64,000 nt of DNA from Erythrobacter sp. (GTDB taxonomy: Bacteria > Pseudomonadota > Alphaproteobacteria > Sphingomonadales > Sphingomonadaceae): positions 372,001 through 436,000 of the forward strand of contig JAACTB010000007.1 in the NCBI GenBank assembly GCA_009993605.1, given 5' to 3'. This document shows positions 14,967 through 24,466 of the stretch, one piece after another. The notes below the pieces were generated by a model. The model was not told the DNA's origin. It made no database searches and worked only from the letters and a program-made list of their open reading frames with translations. How positions within the stretch are numbered: position 1 is the stretch's first letter; every line of letters starts with the position of its first letter. The position numbers were made by a program, and so were the translations under genes.

Positions 14967-16279
14967 GCGCCCTTCCCTTCGTTGGGCAGTCCGCCGGGAA
15001 ACTTCGTTTCGCGCTCGTGAATCGCCTGTTCGGCCTGTTCCTTGAGGTGCCAGGGCAATTCCTCGAACACATCTTCGAACATGGTGCGGAACGGATGGTG
15101 CAGACCATGGCCGAGAATGCCGTTCGCTTCGGCTTCCTTGGTCACTTTCTTGACGTGTTCTGCGGCTTCGAGATCCATCTTCTCCTGCCGCTCTTCGTCC
15201 CACTCGCCCAGCTCGATGAGGTGGTTCTTGAGGCGCATCACCGGATCGCCCAAGGGCCATTCCTCACGCTCCTGCGCGCTGCGATAGCCGCTGGGATCGT
15301 CGGAGGTGGAATGCCCTTCCGCGCGGTAGGTGAAGAATTCGATCAGCGTCGGCCCGGCATTGGCGCGGGCGCGGTTGGCGGCCCACTGCTCGGCGGCATA
15401 GCACGCAAGCGGGTCGTTCCCGTCCACGCGCAGGCCCGCAAGGCCATAGCCCAAAGCACGCGCGGCAAAGGTCGTCCGCTCCGCCCCGGCGAATCCGCTG
15501 AAGCTGCTGATCGCCCACTGGTTGTTGATAACGTTGAGGATAACCGGTGCATTATAGACGGTCGCGAACAGGCAGGCCGAATGGAAATCACCCTCCGCCG
15601 TGCTACCTTCGCCCACCCAGGTCGCGGCGATGCGGGTATCGCCCTTGATCGCGCTCGCCATCGCCCAGCCTACCGCTTGCGGCGTCTGGGTGGCGAGATT
15701 GCCGCTGATCGTGAAGAAGCTGTGCTCCTTGCTCGAATACATGATCGGAAGCTGGCGGCCCTTCAGCTTGTCGCCCCGGTTCGAATAGATCTGATTGATC
15801 ATCTCGATCAGGGGATATCCGCGCTGGATCAGGATGCCCTGCTGGCGATAGCTGGGGAAGACCATGTCGTCGCTCGCCAGCGCCATGGAGGCCGCCACGC
15901 TGGTCGCCTCCTCGCCGGTGCACTTCATGTAGAAGCTGGTTTTGCCCTGCCGCTGCCCGCGAAACATCCGCTCGTCGAAAGCGCGGGTCATGGCCATATG
16001 GCCGAGCATCGCGCGCAGCGTTTCGGGATCGAGCTTGGGATCCCAAGGCCCATGCGCGCGATTGTCGTCACCAAGCACGCGGACCAGGCCATAGGCGAGT
16101 TCGTGCATGGTATCGGGCGAGCAGGTCTCGTCCGGGCGGGGCTGCTTGCCGGGCTCGCCGACGTCGACATGGCTGAAATCCACCGCGTCGCCGGGGCGGA
16201 ATTTGGGTTCGGGAACATGCAGGCTCAGCCCGGGCGCATTATGCCCGGCTTGCGCCTGTGGATCGGGCCTGTCGGCCAT
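14963..16279 (-). CDS. 2-oxoacid dehydrogenase E1 alpha subunit (branched-chain type)
   Basis: A 438-residue thiamine-diphosphate subunit of the complex. The TPP motif is visible as GEGSTAEGDFHSACLFATVY ... NNQWAIS (about residues 225-260), with FDERMFRGQRQGKTSFYMKCTGEEA upstream and the phosphorylation-loop-like YRAEGHSTSDDPSGYR. Those features favour the BCKDH-type E1alpha over pyruvate dehydrogenase. The ATG at 16279 has AGGGGAGAG upstream; 13 further open codons are not needed. First gene of E1alpha-E1beta-E2. A well-formed promoter with an inverted repeat near its start site precedes it. Confidence 0.93.
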   Translation of the reverse strand: MADRPDPQAQAGHNAPGLSLHVPEPKFRPGDAVDFSHVDVGEPGKQPRPDETCSPDTMHELAYGLVRVLGDDNRAHGPWDPKLDPETLRAMLGHMAMTRAFDERMFRGQRQGKTSFYMKCTGEEATSVAASMALASDDMVFPSYRQQGILIQRGYPLIEMINQIYSNRGDKLKGRQLPIMYSSKEHSFFTISGNLATQTPQAVGWAMASAIKGDTRIAATWVGEGSTAEGDFHSACLFATVYNAPVILNVINNQWAISSFSGFAGAERTTFAARALGYGLAGLRVDGNDPLACYAAEQWAANRARANAGPTLIEFFTYRAEGHSTSDDPSGYRSAQEREEWPLGDPVMRLKNHLIELGEWDEERQEKMDLEAAEHVKKVTKEAEANGILGHGLHHPFRTMFEDVFEELPWHLKEQAEQAIHERETKFPGGLPNEGKGA

Positions 16280-16314
16280 TATGCGCTCTCCCCTCGATAA
16301 CGAGACGCTTGTAA

Positions 16315-16332
16315 GCAATCTTGCTTGATTGC
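16315..16332. promoter_or_regulatory. Inverted repeat over the transcription start of the 2-oxoacid dehydrogenase genes
   Basis: GCAATC (16315-16320), six bases, then GATTGC (16327-16332), flanked by further imperfect TAA/TTA symmetry. It covers the predicted transcription start, the usual place for a repressor operator. The cognate regulator is not in the window. Confidence 0.45.
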
Positions 16333-16335
16333 GTT

Positions 16336-16364
16336 ATTTTATTTCAGCGCGAGCAACGGGTCAA
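16336..16364 (-). promoter_or_regulatory. Promoter of the E1alpha-E1beta-E2 operon
   Basis: Minus-strand -35 TTGACC (16364-16359), a 17-base spacer and -10 TAAAAT (16341-16336). Spacing is ideal; the predicted start is about 50 bases before the E1alpha ATG. Confidence 0.65.
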
Positions 16365-16387
16365 GCCGAGTGGCCAAACGCTTCCTG

Positions 16388-17329
16388 TCACACCGCGACC
16401 GGAGCCTTGATCGCCCCGTGCGGCGTGTAGTTCCTGACCTCGAAATCCTCAATGCGGTAATCGAAAATGGTGGCCGGACGCCGCATGATCTCAAGCCGCG
16501 GATGCCCTTGCGGTTCCCTCGCCAACTGCTCCTCGATCAGATGGGCGTGATTGAGATAGAGATGGGTATCGCCTCCCATCCAGACGAACTCGCCCGGTTC
16601 GAGATCGGTCTGCTGCGCCAGCATTCTTTGCAGAAGCGCGGCGGACCACAGATTGAACGGCAGCCCCAGCGCGACATCGCAGCTGCGTTGATAGAGCAGC
16701 CCGTTCAATTTCCCGTCCGCAACGTGGAACTGATAAGTCTTGTGACACGGCGGCAGCGCCATGCGGTCCAGCTCGGCCACGTTCCACCCTTCGAGGATGT
16801 GGCGCCGGCTGCCGGGATTGGTGCGCAGGCTTTCGACGAGGTCGGCGACCTGGTTGATGCCCGGCCCCTGTTCGTAAGTCCCGTCCTTGCGATAGCGGTA
16901 GGTCGGCCAGTCGACCCACTGCTTGCCATAGACCGGGCCGAGATCGCCCCAATTCTCAGCAAACGTCTCGTCGTCGGCAATCCGCTCAACGAAGGCGTCC
17001 AGCGACAGATCGTCGCCCGTCTCGCGGACATAGCGGGCATGCGGCCATTCGTTCCAGATTTTCACGCCCTGAAGCACGAGGGGGCGGATATTGGTCTCAC
17101 CGGTCAGGAACCACAGCAGTTCGCGCGTCGCCGTTTTCCAATAAACGCGCTTGGTGGTGATAAGCGGCATCGCCCCGTCGGACAGATCGAATCGCAAGGT
17201 CGCGCCGAAGACCGAGCGCGTGCCGATGCCGGTGCGATCGACGCGCTCGTCTCCTTCGGCCCAGATGCGGCGCATGAGATCGAGATAGGTGGTTTCGTAA
17301 TGGGACGTTGCGCGGTGGGGTTCTGGCAC
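16388..17329 (-). CDS. thyA: Thymidylate synthase ThyA
   Basis: A 313-residue folate-dependent enzyme that methylates dUMP to dTMP. Visible motifs: YLDLMRRIWAEGDERVDRTGIGTRSVFG (about residues 13-40), LGPVYGKQW, the catalytic-Cys segment ALPPCHKTYQF, QRSCDVALGLPFN, and the C-terminal FDYRIEDFEVRNYTPHGAIKAPVAV. I chose GTG at 17329 because GGAGAG lies eight bases upstream and the ThyA homology starts shortly after; a GTG 21 codons earlier has no good site. About 30 residues longer than the E. coli enzyme. Confidence 0.95.
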   Translation of the reverse strand: MPEPHRATSHYETTYLDLMRRIWAEGDERVDRTGIGTRSVFGATLRFDLSDGAMPLITTKRVYWKTATRELLWFLTGETNIRPLVLQGVKIWNEWPHARYVRETGDDLSLDAFVERIADDETFAENWGDLGPVYGKQWVDWPTYRYRKDGTYEQGPGINQVADLVESLRTNPGSRRHILEGWNVAELDRMALPPCHKTYQFHVADGKLNGLLYQRSCDVALGLPFNLWSAALLQRMLAQQTDLEPGEFVWMGGDTHLYLNHAHLIEEQLAREPQGHPRLEIMRRPATIFDYRIEDFEVRNYTPHGAIKAPVAV

Positions 17330-17386
17330 GATGCGGTCTCTCCAATCGGAATCATGCGATAGGACAGATTTCGCCGAATTGCCCGC

Positions 17387-17415
17387 TTGCACGTCTCGTC
17401 ATCCCCACCTATAGG
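17387..17415 (+). promoter_or_regulatory. Promoter of tRNA-Pro
   Basis: TTGCAC (17387-17392), a 17-base spacer and TATAGG (17410-17415), about 50 bases before the tRNA. Confidence 0.6.
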
Positions 17416-17466
17416 GCGCGCCTTGCCTCGACCCGCGGGGCACGTTTTCCGCGGGGCCGATCCGGT

Positions 17467-17543
17467 CGGGGAGTAGCTCAGCCTGGTAGAGCACTGTCTT
17501 CGGGAGGCAGGGGCCGGAGGTTCGAATCCTCTCTCCCCGACCA
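17467..17543 (+). tRNA. tRNA-Pro (CGG)
   Basis: A 77-base cloverleaf with acceptor CGGGGAG pairing CTCCCCG, discriminator A and encoded CCA. The anticodon stem CTGTC/GGCAG encloses loop TTCGGGA, giving anticodon CGG, which reads CCG codons. The T arm is GGAGGTTCGAATCCTC. Confidence 0.96.
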
Positions 17544-17626
17544 ACTTTCGGCTTGCCGCATTGCGCCGGAAAGCCTTGCCTTTTTTGGCTCGAGAAGCCC
17601 TCTTTGCAGGCTGCTGATTGCCGGTC

Positions 17627-17833
17627 TTACGACCGCGTCTCGCCCGCTTTTCCATCTTCCGTGTCGGCATCCGGCGCGTCAGCGTCTGGCAGCGGCGCCT
17701 GCTCGAGCTCGGCGTCCAACGCTTTCGCTTTCGCCTCGATCGTCTCCTGTGCGGTGTCGTAGCGTTCGTCGAAACTCTGTTCGCTCTCACACGCGCAGAG
17801 TGCAAGCGCGGCCAGGATCACCACGCCGCGCAT
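17627..17833 (-). CDS. Small lipoprotein after tamB
   Basis: A 68-residue predicted lipoprotein (MRGVVILAALALCAC, lipobox LCAC; Cys15 after a short signal). The mature part is highly acidic, with a helical YDTAQETIEAKAKALDAELEQ stretch and an Asp/Ala/Pro-rich tail. Its start shares a base with the tamB stop (TGATG), so it is the last gene of tamA-tamB-lipoprotein. No named family is recognised. A role at the outer membrane with TamA/TamB is inference from position. Confidence 0.7.
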   Translation of the reverse strand: MRGVVILAALALCACESEQSFDERYDTAQETIEAKAKALDAELEQAPLPDADAPDADTEDGKAGETRS

Positions 17834-20800
17834 CAGTAATTCCTGCGATAGCGGACGTTGACGTTCGTGGCGCCCGATCCGCCTGCCTGGCTCAGGATCG
17901 AGAGGAACGGCGTCAGGCTGACTTCCAGCTGCGTGGCGGTGAAGCCGCGGGCATCGGTGATAAATTCGATGTAGATATCGTCCGAAATATACTGGCCCGC
18001 CGCCAGCGCCGTGCCGCGTCCGCTGGTCTCGTCCGCGCCGAGGATGCGCAGGCGGTCGACACCCGTGGCCGAGCGCAACTTGCCGAGCGGATTGAGCCCG
18101 CCGCCGCTGCCGCGCAGCGAGTTGAGCGAGGCGGCGAGCTGGACCGCCTGGATCGCCGACAGATTGCCGACCGAGCTGCCGAACAGGATGCGCGAGACGA
18201 TCTCGTCCTGCGGGAGGCCGGGCGTGCTGGAGAAGGCGATCTGCGGATCGTACGCGCGCCCGGTGACGTTCACGTTCACCGTTACCCCCTCGATATCCTC
18301 GGTCGCGGCCAAGCGGATTACGGGATCGATCGTGGTGCCGCCGGTGAAGTTCACACGCCCGCTCGTCAGCTCGAACGATCGTCCTGCAAAACCGAGCGTA
18401 CCGCGCACGAGCTCAACATCGCCCGAGACGCGCGGCGCCGTGCTGGTGCCCCCGAGCCGAAGATCCGCGCTCCACTCGGATTCCAGACCCATGCCGGAAA
18501 CATAGAGCTGCTCAGGCGCGCGCAGCGCGATATCGAGCCGCAATTGGTCGAACAGGCCCGGCTGCGGCTGAGACGGCTCGTCACCCGTAATGCGCTGCGG
18601 CCCGCGCGGCGGCTTGAAGCGCACGCCAGTGAGCTCGGGGACTTCGGCGGCGCCCTGGCGGATGATCTCGTAGCGAGTCTCGGGAAGGAGAATTTCGCCG
18701 CTGACCACGGCGGTTTGGCGCGCCGCCTTGGTGATGCGGAGATTGCCGGACGCGGTGGCCGAAAGGGCGTCGCTGCGCGCAAGGCGGGCATCGTCCATGG
18801 TGATTGCGACATTCATCGGATAGCCGCTGTCCGCAGCCAGACTGACGAAGCCGTTGGCGCTGACCGTCCCGTCGCCCGCCTGTGCGGTCAGGCGCTCGAT
18901 CTCGAACCGGTCGCCTGTGAAGCGTCCGGCGATGGCCATGTTGGAGAGGCGCGTGCCGTAGGTTTGGTTCTCATAGGTCAGGCTGTTGGCGCGGATGATG
19001 CCGGACAGTTCGGGGCTCTGCACCCGCCCCCCGAAATCCGCCGCCACGCCGATCGCGCCGGATAGGCGCTGGTCCGGCTGCCCGGCGAAGGAGAACAGCG
19101 TGTCCGCCGGGCCGTTATAGCGGATGCCCCCGCCTAGCGGCGCGGACAACAACCGCGTCGTCCAGCTGCCCGCTCCGGGTGGCAGGGGATTTAGCGATGC
19201 CACCATCCGCCCGATAACGCTTCCGCGCCGCCGCATCACCGCGCGCGCCTCGCCCCCGTCCGCGAGCAGCTTGCCGACGAAATTGATGTCGAGCGGCTGG
19301 CTGACCGAAACCGCGGTGGTGCGGCTGAAATTCGCGATCTGGAGGCGAGCATCGGCACGCGGGAAGGCGGTGCTGCTAGCCTGAGCGAAATCGAGGCTCC
19401 CGGTCGCGCGGCCATTGATGCCGAGGCCGGGGACGAAGGCCTCGACGATCGACAGGTCGAGCGAATCGAGGCGGCTTTGTATCTCGATTCCTTCGCCGTA
19501 GCTCCCGGCGAGGCGAATGTTTCCGCGCCCGAAATCGATGCGCGTCGGCAACAGCTCGTATTCGTTCGCGCCCGGAATGATACGCGCCGGGCTGGTGGTG
19601 GCGAAATCGATGCCGCGCACCCGGCCTTTCACCTGCGCGCGCCACAGGTCGGGGGTCAGATCGGTATTGGCGGCGATGCGGAACGGCACGCCGCTGATGC
19701 CTTCGGCCAGGACGCGCGCATTGCCCCGCCCGTCTCGGTAATCGATCTTTGCGCGGGCCGCGTTCAAGTTGAGGCTGCCGATCGACGTCTGCGCCAGTTG
19801 CGCGTCGGCGACGACATAGGGTTGGTCGTACAGCACCACCCGCGCATCGACGATCGCCGATCCGATCGAGAGATTGGCCGGCCCCGGCAGCACGGTATCG
19901 CGCGCCCTCAGATTGACCAGCGCCTCTTGATACTGCCCCTCGGCATCGAGACGGACCACGCCCGCAAGGCCGCGTCCGTTCGCGTCGAGCCGCCCGGCGA
20001 AAGGGCCCGCCCGGGTCTGCCGCAGCGAGCCGGCGAAATCGATCCCCGCCAGATTGGCGCTGTTGATGTCGAGCGTCAGCACGTCGCCCGTGCCGAGCAC
20101 CACGTCGGCGGTGAGCGCGCCATAATCCGTGTCCGCCACCGCATCGAGGCGATAGCCGTTTCTCGCTCCGGAGATATTGGCGCGCAGATTGGCGAGGCCG
20201 ATGCCAAGATCGGGCCGCTCCGCCGTGACGATCGCCTGCGGGTTGGTGAGCGTGCCCGCCACGCGCACGCCGACGCGGCCATAGGCGTCGGTCACACCGT
20301 CCGCCTGCAAGGCCAGGCGTCCGTCCGGCGCGTAGAAACCGCTGCCGCCGGTGATCCGCGCGGCGGGCGCGCGTAAGGTCAGGTTTCGGAACCGCGCGAT
20401 CCCGTCCGAGCCATAGCGAATATCGGCCCCCGCGACGGCGTTGCCGCCGAGGAAATCGCGCACGCCTTCGTTGAACAGGCTCGTCGAGCGCAGGCGCACA
20501 CGGCCCGCCAGCGCGAATCCGTCACCCTCGGACTCCAGATCGACATCGGTCTCGATATCGAAGATCCCGACGCTCTCGATCCGGTAATTGTCGATCCGTC
20601 CGTCGATCGCGCCGGTGTAGAGGCCGGTCGAGGTATCGGCGAGAAGGATTAGCCCGGCATCGATCCGGTCGGAACGGATGCGCATATTGTCGGACAGGAT
20701 GCGCGGCCCTTCGATCGCGAGATCGCCCGCCAGCCGCACATTGCGCAGCTGCCCGCCCGCCACCGTATCGAGCCCGGTGATGCGCGCCACGCTGGCTTCG

Positions 20801-22101
20801 ATGGGGATCATGATGCGATCCGCATCCACCATTGCGGCGCCGCTGGCGGAGAGGTTGACCAGCCCCATGTCGTTCATGGCGAGGCGATTGGCGTTGACCT
20901 GATATTGGACGCGCGGCGTTGTGAATTCGCCATCCAGCGTGAGCAGAGCGCGAAGGCCGCTGCCGCTTAGATTTTCGGCCAGCGCGGACGGTTTCAGAAG
21001 CACGAAAGCGAGCTTCAGATCCTCGAAGCTGTTGTCGGACAGATCTACCAGGCCGTTAGTGTTGAGGCGGAAGGCGTCGCTGTTCACATTGCCCGCCAGC
21101 GTCGCGCGGCGCTCTTCCAGCGCGGCTGTCATGTCGATGTTGAGGATCGGCCCGAGCAGAGTGGCGGTCGGCCCTTCGAACAGGCGCGCCACCCGCGTCG
21201 GCCCGCTGACCTTGAATGTCCCGTCATTGCCGGAGACGCGAAGGCGCGCGAATTCGCTGCCTGCGAGGTCCGCATCGACCCGTCCGGCCCAGCGGTCCCA
21301 CGTGCCCTGCCCCGCGACCTGGACCGTCAGCGGTTCGGTCAGACCGGCCAGCGCCGCGATCACGCCATCGCCCGGCGCATTCAGATCGAGCGACACGTCG
21401 AAGCGATTGTCGTCCGGCACCGCATCCAGTTCGAGCGCGATCCGATCGCCGCCCGCGCGGTTTTCCCCCGCCAGCGTTGCCGCATTCAACGTCACCTGCG
21501 CGCGGCCATCGGCGATGTGGGCCTCGCCCGCGATCGAAGCGACTCGCCGCTCGCCGCTGACAGGCGCTTCGGCGACGAAATTCGCGATCCGAAACGTGCC
21601 GATATCGATATCGTAATTCGGCAGCAGGGGATCGTCGCTCGGCGGGGTTTCGGCAAATTCGGGCGCGCGCGCCAAGGTCACGCGCTCGGCGGTCAGGGCC
21701 CGGATATCGATATGGCTGCGCAGGAATTTGAACGGTCGCCAATCGACGCGCATTTCGGGCGAGGTGAGGAACACACCCTGCGGGTCGGACACGGCGACAT
21801 CGTGGAGGACCATCTCGCCATAGAGCGATCCTTCGATGCGCCCGACATCGATCTCCATCCCGTTCTCGAATTCGAGCCCGGCAATCTGGTCGGCGACGAA
21901 GCGCTTGCCCGGCCCGGTATCGAGCCCGAGGATCAGCGCTCCGACCAGAAGGACGATTCCGCCCAGGACGATCGCGGTCCATTTGGCGATCGTGCGGCCG
22001 ACATGACGGTTGCGATGGCCGGTCTCGACCGGCTCCGCGGTCTCCTGCGTTTCCACAGGTTCGGGCGCGCCCTGCTCTTCGATGGGAGTATCGTCAGCCA
22101 T
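17833..22101 (-). CDS. tamB: Translocation/assembly module protein TamB (DUF490)
   Basis: A 1422-residue envelope-spanning protein of the TamB/AsmA-like bridge family, which spans the periplasm and is now linked to phospholipid transport and outer membrane assembly. There is an acidic N-terminal tail and one transmembrane helix (about residues 38-58, AIVLGGIVLLVGALILGLDTG), then a very long beta-repeat region rich in short hydrophobic/Gly-Asn strands, and a C-terminal DUF490-like domain (about residues 1150-1422) with the DEIVSRILFGSSVGNLSAIQA signature. It ends in an aromatic NVRYRRNY. Its start overlaps the tamA stop codon by one base and it is followed by a small lipoprotein gene. Confidence 0.92.
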   Translation of the reverse strand: MADDTPIEEQGAPEPVETQETAEPVETGHRNRHVGRTIAKWTAIVLGGIVLLVGALILGLDTGPGKRFVADQIAGLEFENGMEIDVGRIEGSLYGEMVLHDVAVSDPQGVFLTSPEMRVDWRPFKFLRSHIDIRALTAERVTLARAPEFAETPPSDDPLLPNYDIDIGTFRIANFVAEAPVSGERRVASIAGEAHIADGRAQVTLNAATLAGENRAGGDRIALELDAVPDDNRFDVSLDLNAPGDGVIAALAGLTEPLTVQVAGQGTWDRWAGRVDADLAGSEFARLRVSGNDGTFKVSGPTRVARLFEGPTATLLGPILNIDMTAALEERRATLAGNVNSDAFRLNTNGLVDLSDNSFEDLKLAFVLLKPSALAENLSGSGLRALLTLDGEFTTPRVQYQVNANRLAMNDMGLVNLSASGAAMVDADRIMIPIEASVARITGLDTVAGGQLRNVRLAGDLAIEGPRILSDNMRIRSDRIDAGLILLADTSTGLYTGAIDGRIDNYRIESVGIFDIETDVDLESEGDGFALAGRVRLRSTSLFNEGVRDFLGGNAVAGADIRYGSDGIARFRNLTLRAPAARITGGSGFYAPDGRLALQADGVTDAYGRVGVRVAGTLTNPQAIVTAERPDLGIGLANLRANISGARNGYRLDAVADTDYGALTADVVLGTGDVLTLDINSANLAGIDFAGSLRQTRAGPFAGRLDANGRGLAGVVRLDAEGQYQEALVNLRARDTVLPGPANLSIGSAIVDARVVLYDQPYVVADAQLAQTSIGSLNLNAARAKIDYRDGRGNARVLAEGISGVPFRIAANTDLTPDLWRAQVKGRVRGIDFATTSPARIIPGANEYELLPTRIDFGRGNIRLAGSYGEGIEIQSRLDSLDLSIVEAFVPGLGINGRATGSLDFAQASSTAFPRADARLQIANFSRTTAVSVSQPLDINFVGKLLADGGEARAVMRRRGSVIGRMVASLNPLPPGAGSWTTRLLSAPLGGGIRYNGPADTLFSFAGQPDQRLSGAIGVAADFGGRVQSPELSGIIRANSLTYENQTYGTRLSNMAIAGRFTGDRFEIERLTAQAGDGTVSANGFVSLAADSGYPMNVAITMDDARLARSDALSATASGNLRITKAARQTAVVSGEILLPETRYEIIRQGAAEVPELTGVRFKPPRGPQRITGDEPSQPQPGLFDQLRLDIALRAPEQLYVSGMGLESEWSADLRLGGTSTAPRVSGDVELVRGTLGFAGRSFELTSGRVNFTGGTTIDPVIRLAATEDIEGVTVNVNVTGRAYDPQIAFSSTPGLPQDEIVSRILFGSSVGNLSAIQAVQLAASLNSLRGSGGGLNPLGKLRSATGVDRLRILGADETSGRGTALAAGQYISDDIYIEFITDARGFTATQLEVSLTPFLSILSQAGGSGATNVNVRYRRNY

Positions 22102-24359
22102 CAGAACGCCTGCCCGATCGAGACATAGACCGCGAAGCTGCTCTCACCCTCGCGCTTGTCCAGCGGCATGGCGACGTCGAAACGCAGCGGTCCGAAATTC
22201 GTATAATAGCGCCCGCCGATACCCACGCCGTAGCGCAGATCGCTGAAATCGGGGACCGTATCCTCGTAGACCTGACCGACATCGAGGAACCCGACCAAAC
22301 CGAAATTGCCGAAGCGATAGCGCACTTCCGCCGCCGCTTCGTTCAGGCTGCGCCCGCCGAGCGGGCGGTAGATCGTGTCCGCGACCTCGTCGGGATTTTC
22401 CGGATCGAATTCGAAATCGGGATCGGGATAGACCGCGCGCGGGCCCAATTGCTGGAACCCGAACCCGCGCACCGATCCGCCGCCGCCCGCATAGAACCGG
22501 CGCGAGGGAGCAAGGTCGAACCGCTCGATCCCCTGGATCGTTCCGACGCGGATACGGCCCGCAAGGGTGATCGCATCGGTGGGCGAGAAATAGGCCGAGC
22601 CATCGACCCGGGCGCGGACATAGGGGCTGAACCCGTCCTGCAACGATCCTTCGGGTTCGATCAGCGCCGTCACTCTGAATCCGCGCGTCGCGTTCAATAG
22701 GCTGTCGGTCCGGTCGATCCCGACCTGGCCGGTCAATCCGCCGATGAAGAAGGTCCGGCGCACCAGTTCGCGTGCGGTGAGATCGAAATCCTGCTCGTTC
22801 GTGGCGATGATCTGCGCGCCATAGGCGTAGGTGAAGGGCTTCTGCCAGATACTGGTCGAATCGTAGCTGACCAGTGCGGAAAGGCGCCCGGTGAAGGCTT
22901 CGTAGGCGTCATAATCGGCGCGCAAAGCCTCGATGCTCGCCTGGAACGTGCGATCGCGCCGTCCGGCATTGGACCGGCGGAAGATGCCGCTCGCCCCCTG
23001 CTCGCGCGTGCCGATTACAGCGCTTCCGATCAGCGCGCCTTCGGGTGGGAAGAGATTCCGGTGAGTCCAGCTACCCTCGACGCGGAAGCCCTGTCCGGTC
23101 CCGTAACCAGCGCTCGCCGCCAGGGTGCGCGGCGGGCCCGCATCCTGTTCGACAAGGATGGTGGCGTATTCCGTGCCGTCTCCGACGGCTTCACCGCTCT
23201 GTTCGGGCACCACCGAAACGGTGTTGAACAATCCGGTGGCGACCAGCGCCTGGCGCAAATCGTCGACCATCCGGCTGTCGTAAAGCTCATCACGCTCGAA
23301 CCGCGCTAAAGTTTCGACATGATCGGCATCGAAAGCGAGATCGCCGGTCGTCCGAATTCCGCCGAAGCGCGAACGCGGCCCGGTGGTGATCGGAAGAGTG
23401 TAGACGCCATCCTGCGTTTCCGGGTCGAGCAGGATGTCGCGCTGCCCGATCTGCGAGAAGGGATATCCGTTCTGAAGCAGTTCGACGGCGACGCGTGCCT
23501 CCGCGCCCTGGACGCGCGCCGCCACGATCGGCTCGCCCACCTCCAAAGCAAGATTTTCGCGGATCAGCTCGGCCGGCTCCACCGGATCCGCGTCGATCAC
23601 GATGTCGGCAAAGGTATAGCGCGCACCAGGCACGACATCGATCACGGCGGATAGCGGCTGGCCCGCCTCGCCCCGATCGATCCGCGTGGTCGCCTGCGCC
23701 GCGTACCAGCCCTCCGAGGCGAGGATGCGCTGCATCAGCGCGCTATCCTCGGTCAGCCGCGCCGCGACCTGGGCGACGTTCGCCGCCTCGCCATCGCCAT
23801 CTTCGAGCGCGGAAAGATCGTCGAACATACCGCGCAGATCGACCTCCGCGGTCTCGTCGGCCTCATCGAGCCCGTTTACTATCACGTTGTAGGCTACTTC
23901 GACGACCTCTTCGCCGGACTCGGCCTCCGCATATTCTACCGGCGCGACCTCGAACTGGTCGAGCGGGGGGAGCGGCGCCGTCAGTTCGGCATCGCGAATG
24001 GGCGCGTCGCCGATCGCTTCGACCGGGTCGCCGTCCGCCAGCGCGGGATCACCCAGCGGCGGCTCTTGGCCTTCGAGCGGATCGGCATCCGCCTGTTCCG
24101 CCACGATCCGGCGTTCGAAATCGGCAATCGATTCGAGCGGACCTTCGAGCGCGGTATCGTCATCAAGTGCCGGAACCGCGCTTTCGAATTCCTCGTCGCT
24201 GATGACCGGCTCGATCTCGGGAAGGTCTGCATCCGCGGGCGGAGCGGGCACCGCCAGATCCGTATCGGTATCGGCGGGGGTGCCGCTGTTCTGCGCGAGA
24301 GTTGGGCAGGCCGCGAACGCCGCCGCCAGCGCCAGAAGGGAGGCCGCATTCCCGAGCAT
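22101..24359 (-). CDS. tamA: TamA/BamA-family outer membrane protein
   Basis: A 752-residue outer membrane beta-barrel of the Omp85 superfamily. It carries a signal peptide (MLGNAASLLALAAAFAACPTLAQ), a roughly 120-residue acidic linker, POTRA-like repeats (about residues 160-400, including PGARYTFADIVID), and a C-terminal surface-antigen barrel containing the GGGGSVRGF motif and a final aromatic-ending strand (VYVSIGQAF). Paired with TamB directly downstream, it matches the TAM module. I chose the ATG at 24359 because it starts the signal peptide; the frame stays open upstream. The acidic linker is longer than in enterobacterial TamA. Confidence 0.9.
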   Translation of the reverse strand: MLGNAASLLALAAAFAACPTLAQNSGTPADTDTDLAVPAPPADADLPEIEPVISDEEFESAVPALDDDTALEGPLESIADFERRIVAEQADADPLEGQEPPLGDPALADGDPVEAIGDAPIRDAELTAPLPPLDQFEVAPVEYAEAESGEEVVEVAYNVIVNGLDEADETAEVDLRGMFDDLSALEDGDGEAANVAQVAARLTEDSALMQRILASEGWYAAQATTRIDRGEAGQPLSAVIDVVPGARYTFADIVIDADPVEPAELIRENLALEVGEPIVAARVQGAEARVAVELLQNGYPFSQIGQRDILLDPETQDGVYTLPITTGPRSRFGGIRTTGDLAFDADHVETLARFERDELYDSRMVDDLRQALVATGLFNTVSVVPEQSGEAVGDGTEYATILVEQDAGPPRTLAASAGYGTGQGFRVEGSWTHRNLFPPEGALIGSAVIGTREQGASGIFRRSNAGRRDRTFQASIEALRADYDAYEAFTGRLSALVSYDSTSIWQKPFTYAYGAQIIATNEQDFDLTARELVRRTFFIGGLTGQVGIDRTDSLLNATRGFRVTALIEPEGSLQDGFSPYVRARVDGSAYFSPTDAITLAGRIRVGTIQGIERFDLAPSRRFYAGGGGSVRGFGFQQLGPRAVYPDPDFEFDPENPDEVADTIYRPLGGRSLNEAAAEVRYRFGNFGLVGFLDVGQVYEDTVPDFSDLRYGVGIGGRYYTNFGPLRFDVAMPLDKREGESSFAVYVSIGQAF

Positions 24360-24466
24360 CGAGCCCCGAACCCGCCCCCGTTCCCATCCCAAGCGGGCGG
24401 CGCGGTTGCCAACCCGTCCGGTTTCAAGGAAAAAGGAAGCTGAAGCGACCATAGAAAGCGATCCAC

